Part shown: piece by piece, positions 47,153 to 54,953 of the stretch | Numbering within the stretch: the first letter of the stretch is position 1 | Layout of the letters: each line of letters starts with the position of its first letter | DNA from: Symploca sp. SIO3C6 | GTDB taxonomy: Bacteria; Cyanobacteriota; Cyanobacteriia; Cyanobacteriales; Coleofasciculaceae | Assembly (NCBI GenBank): GCA_010692425.1 | Contig: JAAHHJ010000019.1 | Location: 1-64,000, forward strand | Direction of reading: 5' to 3' | DNA: 64,000 nt | Position numbers and translations under genes: made by a program | The notes under the pieces: generated by a model | Databases searched by the model: none | What the model saw: only the letters and a program-made list of their open reading frames with translations | What the model was told of the DNA's origin: nothing

Positions 47153-48319
47153 ATGTTACGAGTACCAGTTATATCGAAATCGGGAAAGCCTTTAATGCCC
47201 ACAAAAGCCAGTCGTGCTAGACGCTGGCTCACAGAAGGTAAAGCCCGAGTTTTTCATAACGACCTCAATATTTTTGCAGTTCAATTATTCACTCAAACAG
47301 GAGTTGAAACTCAACCGATATCAGTAGGTGTTGACCCTGGAAAAATGTACTCAGGTGTTGGGGTTCAATCGGCAAAAGCCACCTTGTGGATGGCTCATTT
47401 GGTTTTGCCATTCAAAACTATTACTGAGCGAATGGAACAACGGCGAATCATGCGTCGTGCCAGACGAGGTAGGAGGATTAATCGCAAGATTCCTTATCGC
47501 CAGCGCTGTCATCGACAAAAAAGGTTCAACAACCGACGCCAAAGTAAGTTGCCGCCTTCGATTAGAGCTAACAAACAGTTGGAATTGAGGGTAGTTAAGG
47601 AGTTGATGCGAATTTACCCCATCAGCATCATTCACTACGAATTGGTAATGGCTGATGTTGACAAAACCAGTGGGCGCAAGGGGGCTAAATCTGGTGTCGG
47701 CTTCTCCCCAGTAATGGTTGGTCAAAAGCAAATGCTACGGTGGCTGTCTAACTTGGCTAATGTAGTTACTCACAAGGGCTGGCAAAAAGATTGTAATGGG
47801 ACTAGTCAACTGCGCAAGTGGTTGGGGCTGGAGAAGGATAAAAAGAACAAGGCTAATCAAACTCCTGCTACTCATGCAGTCGATGGTGTTACTCTTGCTG
47901 CTTTTGAATTCATCCAGTGGAAAGAGTGGCACAGTTCCAAATCTAAGCATGGGGCTTGGGTAGGGGATGTGTGCATTACTTCAGCACCTTTTGCCGTGAT
48001 TCGCCGTCCTCCTGTTAGCCGTCGTCAGCTTCACTTGTGCTTGCCAGCAAAAGGAGGCAATCGCAGAAAGTACGGCGGTAGTGTTACCCGGCATGGTTTT
48101 AGAAAAGGCGATTTAGTTATAGCCCAAAAGGCTGGCAAGTCTTACAGGGGCTGGGTGTCTGGCGACACGAAAACACAAGTTTCAGTTAGTGATGGTAACT
48201 GGAAACGATTAGGGCAGTTTTCTGCCAAAAAAGTTCAGCTATTGCAGCGAAGAGTGGGGTTAATCGTCACTCCGGTAGTTGGATTGTCAAAATTAACCCC
48301 GTCGAGGGGTCAATTTTGA
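47153..48319 (+). CDS. isrB: IsrB-like RNA-guided RuvC nuclease (HNH-less IscB relative)
   Basis: 388 residues beginning MLRVPVISKSGKPLMPTKAS, with the PLMP motif and RRXRR-type start. RuvC I is ISVGVDPGKMYSGVGV (D61), followed by a basic bridge-helix region (RRIMRRARRGRRINRK). RuvC II is IIHYELVMADVD (E163), and RuvC III is TPATHAVDGVTLAAFEF (H241, D244). Only about 75 residues separate RuvC II and III. They contain no CxxC or HNH motif, so this is IsrB rather than IscB. The C-terminal GDLVIAQKAGKSYRGWVSG is the expected target-adjacent-motif-binding domain. All RuvC acidic residues are present, predicting a nicking activity. The ATG at 47153 lies just after the omega RNA; a TTG at 47099 would overlap it. 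Confidence 0.85.
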   Translation: MLRVPVISKSGKPLMPTKASRARRWLTEGKARVFHNDLNIFAVQLFTQTGVETQPISVGVDPGKMYSGVGVQSAKATLWMAHLVLPFKTITERMEQRRIMRRARRGRRINRKIPYRQRCHRQKRFNNRRQSKLPPSIRANKQLELRVVKELMRIYPISIIHYELVMADVDKTSGRKGAKSGVGFSPVMVGQKQMLRWLSNLANVVTHKGWQKDCNGTSQLRKWLGLEKDKKNKANQTPATHAVDGVTLAAFEFIQWKEWHSSKSKHGAWVGDVCITSAPFAVIRRPPVSRRQLHLCLPAKGGNRRKYGGSVTRHGFRKGDLVIAQKAGKSYRGWVSGDTKTQVSVSDGNWKRLGQFSAKKVQLLQRRVGLIVTPVVGLSKLTPSRGQF

Positions 48320-48358
48320 CCGCTTTCCCTCCCCACCCTGCTTTCGCTGAGGGTGGGG
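48286..48358 (+). repeat. Right-end hairpins of the IsrB element
   Basis: Two hairpins: 48286-48320, overlapping the isrB stop, and 48331-48358 (CCCCACCCT/AGGGTGGGG, loop GCTTTCGCTG). The second mirrors the left-end hairpin in stem length and in its loop (ACGAAAGTTG versus GCTTTCGCTG). It could also act as a terminator for isrB, although it lacks a long U-run. Confidence 0.65.
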
Positions 48359-48374
48359 TTTCACGCGAATTCTG

Positions 48375-49679
48375 ATGAGCTACTATATCTCTCCTCGCTT
48401 CCTAAATAAACTCTCGGTTCACATCACCAAAAACTTCCTCAATCTTCCTGATGTCCGAGTACCTTTAATTCTCGGTATTCATGGGCGCAAAGGAGAGGGC
48501 AAATCATTCCAGTGCGAGTTAGTCTTCGAGCGTATGGGTGTTGAAGCTGTGCATATGTCTGCTGGCGAATTAGAAAGCCCAGATGCGGGTGATCCGGCAC
48601 GCCTAATCCGCCTACGCTATCGAGAAGCCTCAGAAATGAGTAAAGTAAAAGGCTGCATGTGTGTGCTAATGATCAATGACTTGGATGCTGGGGCGGGCAG
48701 GTTTGATCGCAACACCCAATATACTGTGAATACTCAACTGGTGCATGGCACATTAATGAATATTGCCGATAATCCCACTAATGTGCAACTTCCAGGCAGT
48801 TATGACTCTAACCCTCTACGCCGTATACCAATTATTGTTACTGGTAATGATTTTTCCACCCTCTATGAGCCATTAATTAGGGATGGTCGCATGGAAAAAT
48901 TCTACTGGGAACCTGATAGAGAAGACAGAATTGGTGTTGTTAGTGGTATTTTTGCTGAAGATGGTTTGTCTAGTAGGGAAATTGAACAGTTAGTTGATAC
49001 TTTTCCCCATCAAGCCATTGACTTTTTTAGTGCTTTGCGATCGCGTATTTACGATGAACAAATTCTTAAGTTCATTGATGATATAGGTTTGGATAAAGTT
49101 TCTACACGGGTAGTCAATAGTGTAGAAGAACCGCCGAAATTTGACAATCCGAATTTTAGTATTGCTCGTCTGATAGAGTTTGGCAAGCTGATGCAGGCTG
49201 AGCAGGAACAAGTGGATAGAATGCGATTAGCCCGAGAATATAATCAAGACTTGCGATTGGTTAAGCAAGAAAGGGGAGAGGGGGAGATGGGGGGATGGGG
49301 AGATGGGGAGAGGGGGAGAGGAGGAGAGGGGGAGATGGGGGGATGGGGAGATGGGGAGATGGGGAATACTTCAAGGGATGCTGTCAAGTACAATCAGCAA
49401 GTACCAAGTATGCACGTGGATTTAGAGACTCAAGAACAAATCCGCGAGCTTTTGTCTCAAGGTTGTTGTCTTGCTATAGAATACGCTAATGAACGCCGAT
49501 TCCGCAGTAATGCTTGGAAAAGTTCTCCTGTATTCCACGGTAATGAAGCATCAGAAGCAATTACCGCTTTAGTAGATTGTTTAGCTGAGCATCGTGGTGA
49601 GTATGTGCGTTTGATTGGTGTTGATCCTAAGGCTAAGCGCAGGGTTTTAGAAAAGATTATTCAAAGGCCTCATGGTTGA
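48375..49679 (+). CDS. rca: Rubisco activase with C-terminal SSU-like domain
   Basis: 434 residues. The AAA+ domain covers about 1-290: SYYISPRFLNKLSVHITKNF, Walker A GIHGRKGEGKSF (34-45), Walker B CVLMINDLDAGAGR, and sensor-like IPIIVTGNDFSTLYEPLIRD. A linker follows, then a small-subunit-like domain (about 348-432: LSQGCCLAIEYANERRFRSN, VFHGNEASEAITALVDCLAE, VRLIGVDPKAKRRVLEKIIQ) homologous to the CcmM SSUL repeats. It removes sugar-phosphate inhibitors from Rubisco, and the SSUL domain targets it to carboxysomes. The linker residues about 300-330 are low-complexity (GEGEMGGWGDGE repeats) from an in-frame DNA repeat. No ribosome site is visible, because the IsrB element ends 16 bp upstream. 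Confidence 0.93.
   Translation: MSYYISPRFLNKLSVHITKNFLNLPDVRVPLILGIHGRKGEGKSFQCELVFERMGVEAVHMSAGELESPDAGDPARLIRLRYREASEMSKVKGCMCVLMINDLDAGAGRFDRNTQYTVNTQLVHGTLMNIADNPTNVQLPGSYDSNPLRRIPIIVTGNDFSTLYEPLIRDGRMEKFYWEPDREDRIGVVSGIFAEDGLSSREIEQLVDTFPHQAIDFFSALRSRIYDEQILKFIDDIGLDKVSTRVVNSVEEPPKFDNPNFSIARLIEFGKLMQAEQEQVDRMRLAREYNQDLRLVKQERGEGEMGGWGDGERGRGGEGEMGGWGDGEMGNTSRDAVKYNQQVPSMHVDLETQEQIRELLSQGCCLAIEYANERRFRSNAWKSSPVFHGNEASEAITALVDCLAEHRGEYVRLIGVDPKAKRRVLEKIIQRPHG
49271..49365 (+). repeat. GGGGAGAT repeat inside the rca linker
   Basis: Tandem GGGGAGATGGGG/GGGGAGAGGGGG units, translated in frame as GEGEMGGWGDGERGRGGEGE and so on. Same repeat family, opposite strand, as the CCCATCTC blocks at 21456, 38979 and 49684. 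Confidence 0.95.
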
Positions 49680-49683
49680 AGAT

Positions 49684-49724
49684 AGAGGAGGAGAGGGGGA
49701 GATGGGGAGATGGGGAGACGCGGA
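49684..49724 (+). repeat. GGGGAGAT repeat after rca
   Basis: GAGGAGAGGGGGAGATGGGGAG-type sequence in the 67-bp spacer between rca and the serine hydrolase, ending with GACGCGGAG as in the block before crtH. Confidence 0.85.
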
Positions 49725-49746
49725 GAAAAATATTATTTGAGTATAA

Positions 49747-51807
49747 GTGAAGAATGCGATCGCGGTATTAGTTGGGTTGGCTCTAATCTGGTTAGTTTCA
49801 GGAGTGCCTTGTTGGGCAACAGGGCTATCAACAGAGCTAATAGAAATTACTCCGCAGCAAGAGTTGGAGGCTTTTCTGGATAGATTTTTTGCTCGGCAGA
49901 TGAGCAACAAACATATTCCTGGTGTTGCTTTTGTTTTAGTTAAAGATGGCAAAATTTCTTTTAGTAAGGGCTATGGCTATGCTGATCTAGAAAAGAAAAT
50001 TCCGGTTATTCCTGAGCAAACTTTGTTCCGCGTTGGTTCTATCTCTAAGCTATTTACTGCTACAGCTATTATGCAGTTAGCTGAAAAAGGTTTGCTGAAT
50101 TTGGATGATGATGTTAATGAGTATTTAGAGTATTTTAAAATTGATCAGACTTTCCCTCAACCTATTACTTTTGCCAATCTCTTAACTCACACTGATGGCT
50201 TTGACTCTGGCTGGGGTTTGGGAGCTTTTGCTCATAGTCAAGCTCAGATGACGGTGCTTGCTGATTATTTGGCACAACGTCTGCCTCCACGTCTATTACC
50301 TCCTGGTGAGGTATTTCTCTATAGTGATGTGGGTATGACTCTGGCAGGCTACTTAGTAGAAGTAATTTCTGGTATTCCCTTTAGTCAATTTATTGACCAA
50401 AATATTTTTCAACCTTTGGGAATGCGTCACAGTAGTTTTTTGCAACCCCTGCCCCTTAAACTGGCACCTAATTTAGCTGTGGGTTATAAGTATGGACAAA
50501 CAAAGGCAGAGGGCAGAGGGCAGAGGGCAGAAGGGATTGATTTCGATATGGCGAGTCAAGATGGCATCTATCAACGGCGCTCCTTTGCTTTTAATAATAG
50601 TGTCCCAGCTGCTGCCTTAATGAGCACTGCTACTGATATGGGGCAGTTTATGATTGCTCATTTGCAAAATGGTCGCTACAGTAAAACTCGTATTTTAGAA
50701 GAGGCAACTGCTAAAAAAATGCATCGTCGGCAGTTTACTCATCATCCTAATTTAGCAGGTTCGGCTTATGGTTTTTATGAGCGGTTTCTCAATCAGCAGC
50801 GCTCAATTGAACATAGCGGTAGGATGAATGGATATAGTAGTTTACTGTTTTTACTGCCTGAGCAAAATCTGGGCTTTTTTGTAGCGTGTAATAATAATGC
50901 TGGTTCTTTGTTTAGGGAGCTGGTTAGTCAATTTATGGATCATTATTATCCAGTATCCAGAAAACTAACTCCTCTTTCTAATTCAGCTACTCTTACTCAA
51001 GAACATCTTCAAAAGTTTCAAGGGACTTATCGCTACAACCGCTACTCCCATTCTACGATTGAGAAATTGGGTGCTGTGTTGGGAGAGGCACCGGAGATTA
51101 GGGTAATTGCAGGTAATGATGGTACTTTAGCAGTGTCTTCCCTAGGGAAAAAATGGGTAGAAGAAGAACCGTTGTTATTTCGCTCCCAAGTTGCTGATAT
51201 CTATATGGCGTTTCGTCAGAATCAGCGTGGTGAGATTACCTATATGTTTCTAGGTAATTCGATTTTTGCTACTCTCGAAAGGTTGGCATGGTATGAAACT
51301 ACAGCCTTTCATTTTCAATTAGTAGTATTTTGTGCGCTAGTTTTCTTATCAAGCTGCTTAGGGGGTTTAATTAGTTGGTTCAGAAGTAATCTATTTAAGC
51401 TTCCAACAAAGGCAGAGGGCAGAAGGCAGAAGGCAGAAGTTTTTTTTATACTTAATTCTCGGAAATCTTCATTCAAGCAAGCTTCAGGAATAACTAAACT
51501 GGCACAATTCTTAGCAGTTTTAGTCAGTAGCCTCAACCTGGTGTTTATGATAGGTATGGGCTTGGTTGTATTTCGTACCGACTTTTGGGAGTTTTTCTAT
51601 GGTTTGCCTAAAGTAGCGATCGCTTTACTTTATATACCACTTCTGAGTGTCAGTCTGACGGTGGGTTTATTAATCTTGGTGGTGCTGGTGTGGAAAAATC
51701 AATCTTGGTCATGGTTAGGGCGATTATACTATTGTTTAATTACTTTGGCTGCGTTGGTGTTTATTCCTTTGCTGGATTATTGGAATCTTTTGGGATTTAG
51801 ATTTTAA
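49747..51807 (+). CDS. Beta-lactamase-family serine hydrolase with membrane C-terminus
   Basis: 686 residues from GTG 49747. A signal peptide is followed by GVPCWATGLSTE. The beta-lactamase-related domain (about 40-400) has SxxK in VGSISKLFTATA (S98, K101) and YSDVGMTLAGYL (Y192) where many relatives have YxN. A later HSGRMNGYSSLL provides the HxG motif. The C-terminal part (about 515-686) has four or five membrane segments. It probably acts on peptides or esters outside the plasma membrane; true beta-lactamase activity is not implied. Two in-frame heptamer-repeat insertions encode TKAEGRGQRAEG (about 252-262) and TKAEGRRQKAEV (about 554-564). The stop codon is part of a GTAATAA array. Confidence 0.85.
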   Translation: MKNAIAVLVGLALIWLVSGVPCWATGLSTELIEITPQQELEAFLDRFFARQMSNKHIPGVAFVLVKDGKISFSKGYGYADLEKKIPVIPEQTLFRVGSISKLFTATAIMQLAEKGLLNLDDDVNEYLEYFKIDQTFPQPITFANLLTHTDGFDSGWGLGAFAHSQAQMTVLADYLAQRLPPRLLPPGEVFLYSDVGMTLAGYLVEVISGIPFSQFIDQNIFQPLGMRHSSFLQPLPLKLAPNLAVGYKYGQTKAEGRGQRAEGIDFDMASQDGIYQRRSFAFNNSVPAAALMSTATDMGQFMIAHLQNGRYSKTRILEEATAKKMHRRQFTHHPNLAGSAYGFYERFLNQQRSIEHSGRMNGYSSLLFLLPEQNLGFFVACNNNAGSLFRELVSQFMDHYYPVSRKLTPLSNSATLTQEHLQKFQGTYRYNRYSHSTIEKLGAVLGEAPEIRVIAGNDGTLAVSSLGKKWVEEEPLLFRSQVADIYMAFRQNQRGEITYMFLGNSIFATLERLAWYETTAFHFQLVVFCALVFLSSCLGGLISWFRSNLFKLPTKAEGRRQKAEVFFILNSRKSSFKQASGITKLAQFLAVLVSSLNLVFMIGMGLVVFRTDFWEFFYGLPKVAIALLYIPLLSVSLTVGLLILVVLVWKNQSWSWLGRLYYCLITLAALVFIPLLDYWNLLGFRF
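50502..50532 (+). repeat. GCAGAGG/GCAGAAG heptamers inside the serine hydrolase, site 1
   Basis: About four heptamers translated as KAEGRGQRAEG between YKYGQT and IDFDMASQDG. Same family as the CTTCTGC repeats in spacers, read from the other strand. Confidence 0.9.
51408..51439 (+). repeat. GCAGAAG heptamers inside the serine hydrolase, site 2
   Basis: About four heptamers translated as KAEGRRQKAEV, in the loop after the first C-terminal membrane segment (cytoplasmic or periplasmic side uncertain). Confidence 0.9.
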
Positions 51808-51898
51808 GTAATAAGTAATAAGTAATAAGTAATAAGTAATAAGTAATAAGTAATAAGTAATAAGTAATAAGTAATAAGTAATAAGTAATAAGTAATAA
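51805..51898. repeat. GTAATAA heptamer array, about 13 copies
   Basis: Perfect heptamers starting with the TAA stop codon of the serine hydrolase. The rest of the spacer to 51998 holds no gene. Confidence 0.95.
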
Positions 51899-51998
51899 AC
51901 CTTATGATATTTGACACTTCCTACTATATGGGAGTAGAAACTAAATTAATTTCAGTCCGTTTTAATAAACTTTTGCTACTAGCCGGTGAATTTGTAAT

Positions 51999-52301
51999 CT
52001 AATGCTCTAATAGGTTTAGTGCCCCTTCGACAGCATGACTGATAGCAGTTGATGAAGCTTCACAAGCCGCCTCCTCAGTGGCGCATTGCCCTACATCAAC
52101 AGCATTTCCCGTTACTGGATTCTCTGCCTCTAACAAAACATCAGCTAAGGCGTGATAGGTTTGGTCTTTTGCTTCTTCAGCCTGAAGCTTGGCTGGGAGT
52201 GGAGAGGAAACTGATTGTTTCCCTCTAGCGATAGTTTTTACAATTTCTATACCACTCCAAATCATCATTCCAATAATAACGGTAGTGATTATAAGTGCCA
52301 T
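51999..52301 (-). CDS. Small membrane-anchored hypothetical protein (100 residues)
   Basis: Begins MALIITTVIIGMMIWSGIEI, a single N-terminal membrane segment (about 2-23). An AKLQAEEAKDQTYHALADVL helix follows, and the C-terminal part has cysteines in GQCATEEAACEAS. Codon use and composition look genuine, but there is no strong ribosome site and I do not recognise a family. It lies between the repeat array and a tnpB relic and may be an independent small gene, or cargo carried with the mobile-element debris. Moderate confidence that it is translated. Confidence 0.5.
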   Translation of the reverse strand: MALIITTVIIGMMIWSGIEIVKTIARGKQSVSSPLPAKLQAEEAKDQTYHALADVLLEAENPVTGNAVDVGQCATEEAACEASSTAISHAVEGALNLLEH

Positions 52302-52385
52302 AAGTTATACCAAATCCGATTTATAAAGTAACCTTGTAGTGACATACTCACCAAACCCTGAAATTATTATCTCTCGTGATGTACT

Positions 52386-52415
52386 CCCACACCGAATCAA
52401 AGATTACAGTGTGGG
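52386..52415 (-). other. Right-end hairpin / reRNA remnant of the tnpB relic
   Basis: Seven-base stem CCCACAC/GTGTGGG at the 3' end of the tnpB fragment, followed on the minus strand by AGTACATCAC. The same arrangement ends many cyanobacterial TnpB elements, where it forms the guide-RNA scaffold. Confidence 0.5.
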
Positions 52416-52876
52416 CTTCTCCTCCGGTGCAAGGGGATTCGCTTTTTTGAGTGAGGCGACACCCAACCCCACTTTTTTGATCAGAATTCCAGAGTTTAGG
52501 TCGCGAGGCATTGAGGCTCCACAAGCGCATTCATGCCACCTGTCGCTTAATTCTTTTGGAACTCTAGACAGACACATTGCACAGTGTTGAGATGTTCCGG
52601 CAGGGTTAACCTTAACGACCAACCGACCAGCTTTTTCGGCTTTGTACGGTAGGACTTCGGTTAAAAACCCAGCTATCCCAGCATCGGCAAAACTTTTGTT
52701 GCGCCAATACTGCAAGTCAAAGGACAGGAGTTAATAGGACAGCGATTCATTGACCACCAATCAAATCTATCCGCCAACATGTAATTGTATTGACAGCGCA
52801 ACATGTCGAGCCATTTATTAAGCCTGCAACGCTGCAAGTACGTTGGTAGTAATTTGTATTGGTGGGCTATTATCAC
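52404..52876 (-). pseudogene. tnpB: TnpB (IS200/IS605) relic with internal deletion
   Basis: The N-terminal ~57 residues (MIIAHQYKLLPTYLQRCRLN, YNYMLADRFDWWSMNRCPIN) are recognisably TnpB. The frame then breaks near 52700. A second frame continues KSFADAGIAGFLTEVLPYKA, VVKVNPAGTSQHCAMCLSRV and RDLNSGILIKKVGLGVASLK, the C-terminus with zinc-finger cysteines and RuvC III. The middle, with RuvC I and II, is gone; about 230 residues are deleted. No activity is possible. The DNA from 52877 to 53131 contains GC-rich palindromes described in the findings and no gene. Confidence 0.8.
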
Positions 52877-53131
52877 TCTTGTCCCCTCCCTTTTCTATTC
52901 TACAATCACAATTAATGAGTTTTCGGAATCAATCGTTAAGTTGAGCAACTACGTTGCTGTAACTGGCAATTCCTCTCACGCTGACCCTCCGTCAGACGTG
53001 TTAGCGAAGCGGGGCGAAAGCCCGGCTCCTTGCCGGACAAGCTGAGCTGGAAACTTCTGATGAACGAAGCCCGGTTGAGGAGCCTGCACTTTATCCAATA
53101 GAATAAGGCTAAAAGCTCCCACAACTATTAT

Positions 53132-54889
53132 TTAAGCATCAATCACCACTCGCCCTTCAGGCTTGGCGATACAAGTAAGAACATAACCGGGCTCACATTC
53201 AGGATCTTGACCATCATAAGTTACCTTTCCTTCTAACAAAGGTTGCTTACAAGTACCACAAGCTCCCATCTGGCAGGCACAGGGAAGCTCAATCCCTTCT
53301 TGTTGAGCAACTTCTAGGATTGAATCTTCATCATTAAAGGCAACCTCTTTACCAGACTTGGCAAAGACTACAACTGGTGGTGAGGAAATTACGGTGGAGG
53401 TAGTTGCTGGCGGTGAGACTACATCTACTGATGGGGTTAGATTGTCCTTGATTATTGTCTTAGAAGTAGCTTGCGCTGGAGATGTAATTTCTCTGTGGGC
53501 AGAGATGGTGCTATGGAGCTGACGGCGAGAGGTTGCTAGTGAAGAGGGAGTAGAATCTTGTTCAACCTCCTTGAGAAGTGTGCTAGTGTAGTTGCCTAAC
53601 TGATGACTAACCACTGATGATCCAACAAATGCTATCTGTCGAGGTATATTGCTCTCGATTCTAGGTAAGAAAATCTCTGTTGGTGCTAGCTTATTACCAT
53701 TACTCACTGATTCAGCTGCTGTTGTTGGCATTTTTTTAACCTTTTTGGAAGTCCCAAAACTTTCTTGGTGGTAATTTTCCATCGGGAATTGAAGCTCTTC
53801 CAGCATGGATTTAACTTCTTGCATAAATTTATCGGGCCCGCAGACATAAACCGTGCGCTCTTGAAAATCAGGGGCAATCCCTTGCAGCATGGATCGATTG
53901 AATCTGCCTCTATAGCCAAGCCAAGCTGAAGCTTGTGCAGCTCCCGTAGTCGTAACTGCTAGCTTAAAATTGGGTTTCCTTGCTGCCATCAACTCCAATT
54001 CACAGCGAAAGATAATATCGCCTGGTGTGCGAGCACTATGGAAGAAGACAACATCTGTATCTGCTCCTTTATCATAAATCCACCGAGACATTGAGATCAT
54101 GGGCGTGATGCCAACACCAGCTGAAATTAGTAGTAGCTTCTGTGAAGGATTCGCCATACAGGTAAACTTACCCATTGGACCACTTAATTTGATCTCACAG
54201 CCAACAGTAATGTTGTCGTGTAGCCAGTTGGAAACTACACCGGGTAGGGCATCAGGAAATTCAGCTGGAGTGGGAACTCGTTTGACGGTAATCTCTAAAG
54301 TATGAGGACGTGAAGGTGTTGAAGAAATGGAGTAAGGACGCTTAATTGTCTGACCATTAATAGGTAGTTCCAGAGTTACAAATTGCCCTGGTTTGTAGTT
54401 GAATAGCACCGCAGGTTCAGCACCAAAGACAAAAGTCTTCACGTCATTGGTTTCAGCAATCACTCTCAGACAACGGAGAGTAATTTTACCTTTTATCCAC
54501 TGCTTTGGTTGGTTAGAAACTACCCATGCAACTTGTTTATCTAGTGGCTGAAGTTTGGTTTCATCCATATTACATGAAGCTGGTGTAATCGTCACGATAC
54601 ATGCGCCGATGCGAATCATGTCACAGGGCTTGAGGATATAGCCTTGGTTAATCTCAACTACTTGGTCATTGATTTGTGAGCCGTCTGCACTACCAAGATC
54701 CGTAAAATAAAATTGCCTCTGTTTGAGTATAATTCTGCCATGTATGCGGCTGACGTAAGGACAATTGAGAATAAGATCACAGCTAGGATGTCTACCGATA
54801 AGCCACTCACCTGTAGTGAGATCATCTGTTGCCAGAACTTTTTCTTGAAATTCGCCGGTTTGAGAATTGAGTGCTTTAATTTTTATCAT
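53132..54889 (-). CDS. FHA / flavin-reductase / 2Fe-2S ferredoxin fusion
   Basis: 585 residues in three parts. An FHA phosphothreonine-binding domain (about 8-105) has GEWLIGRHPSCDLIL and YVSRIHGRI. A ferredoxin-reductase-type FAD/NAD module (about 130-375) has RPYSISS (184-190), GPMGKF, LLISAGVGITPMISM and VYVCGPDKFM. A low-complexity linker (about 385-500) precedes a plant-type [2Fe-2S] domain with CQMGACGTC (about 539, 544, 547) and a fourth cysteine near 573. It should pass electrons from NAD(P)H through FAD to its own ferredoxin, and the FHA domain suggests recruitment or control by a Ser/Thr kinase. The gene lies 64 bp behind the Fe-S membrane protein gene in the same direction. Confidence 0.88.
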   Translation of the reverse strand: MIKIKALNSQTGEFQEKVLATDDLTTGEWLIGRHPSCDLILNCPYVSRIHGRIILKQRQFYFTDLGSADGSQINDQVVEINQGYILKPCDMIRIGACIVTITPASCNMDETKLQPLDKQVAWVVSNQPKQWIKGKITLRCLRVIAETNDVKTFVFGAEPAVLFNYKPGQFVTLELPINGQTIKRPYSISSTPSRPHTLEITVKRVPTPAEFPDALPGVVSNWLHDNITVGCEIKLSGPMGKFTCMANPSQKLLLISAGVGITPMISMSRWIYDKGADTDVVFFHSARTPGDIIFRCELELMAARKPNFKLAVTTTGAAQASAWLGYRGRFNRSMLQGIAPDFQERTVYVCGPDKFMQEVKSMLEELQFPMENYHQESFGTSKKVKKMPTTAAESVSNGNKLAPTEIFLPRIESNIPRQIAFVGSSVVSHQLGNYTSTLLKEVEQDSTPSSLATSRRQLHSTISAHREITSPAQATSKTIIKDNLTPSVDVVSPPATTSTVISSPPVVVFAKSGKEVAFNDEDSILEVAQQEGIELPCACQMGACGTCKQPLLEGKVTYDGQDPECEPGYVLTCIAKPEGRVVIDA

Positions 54890-54953
54890 CTTCTGAGCCT
54901 AAGTATTAATGTTTAATTATGGGGCATTACTGAAATCTTATTCAGATCTCAGC

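Larger units (their letters stand above)
46790..48372 (+). mobile_element. IsrB-type (IS200/IS605-like) element without tnpA
   Basis: A left hairpin CCCCTGCCT/AGGCAGGGG at 46795-46822 and right hairpins at 48286-48320 (GTCAAAATT/AATTTTGAC outer stem with a CCCC/GGGG inner stem) and 48331-48358 (CCCCACCCT/AGGGTGGGG) frame an omega RNA and an isrB gene. No Y1 transposase lies inside, so it would need one in trans. The exact ends are inferred from the hairpins. The right end falls within about 17 bp of the rca start codon. Confidence 0.65.

Noticed and set aside
47153-48319. IscB with an HNH domain, or a TnpB
   Set aside because: Only about 75 residues lie between RuvC II and III with no HNH or CxxC. 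The PLMP/RRXRR start and upstream RNA place it with IsrB, not TnpB.
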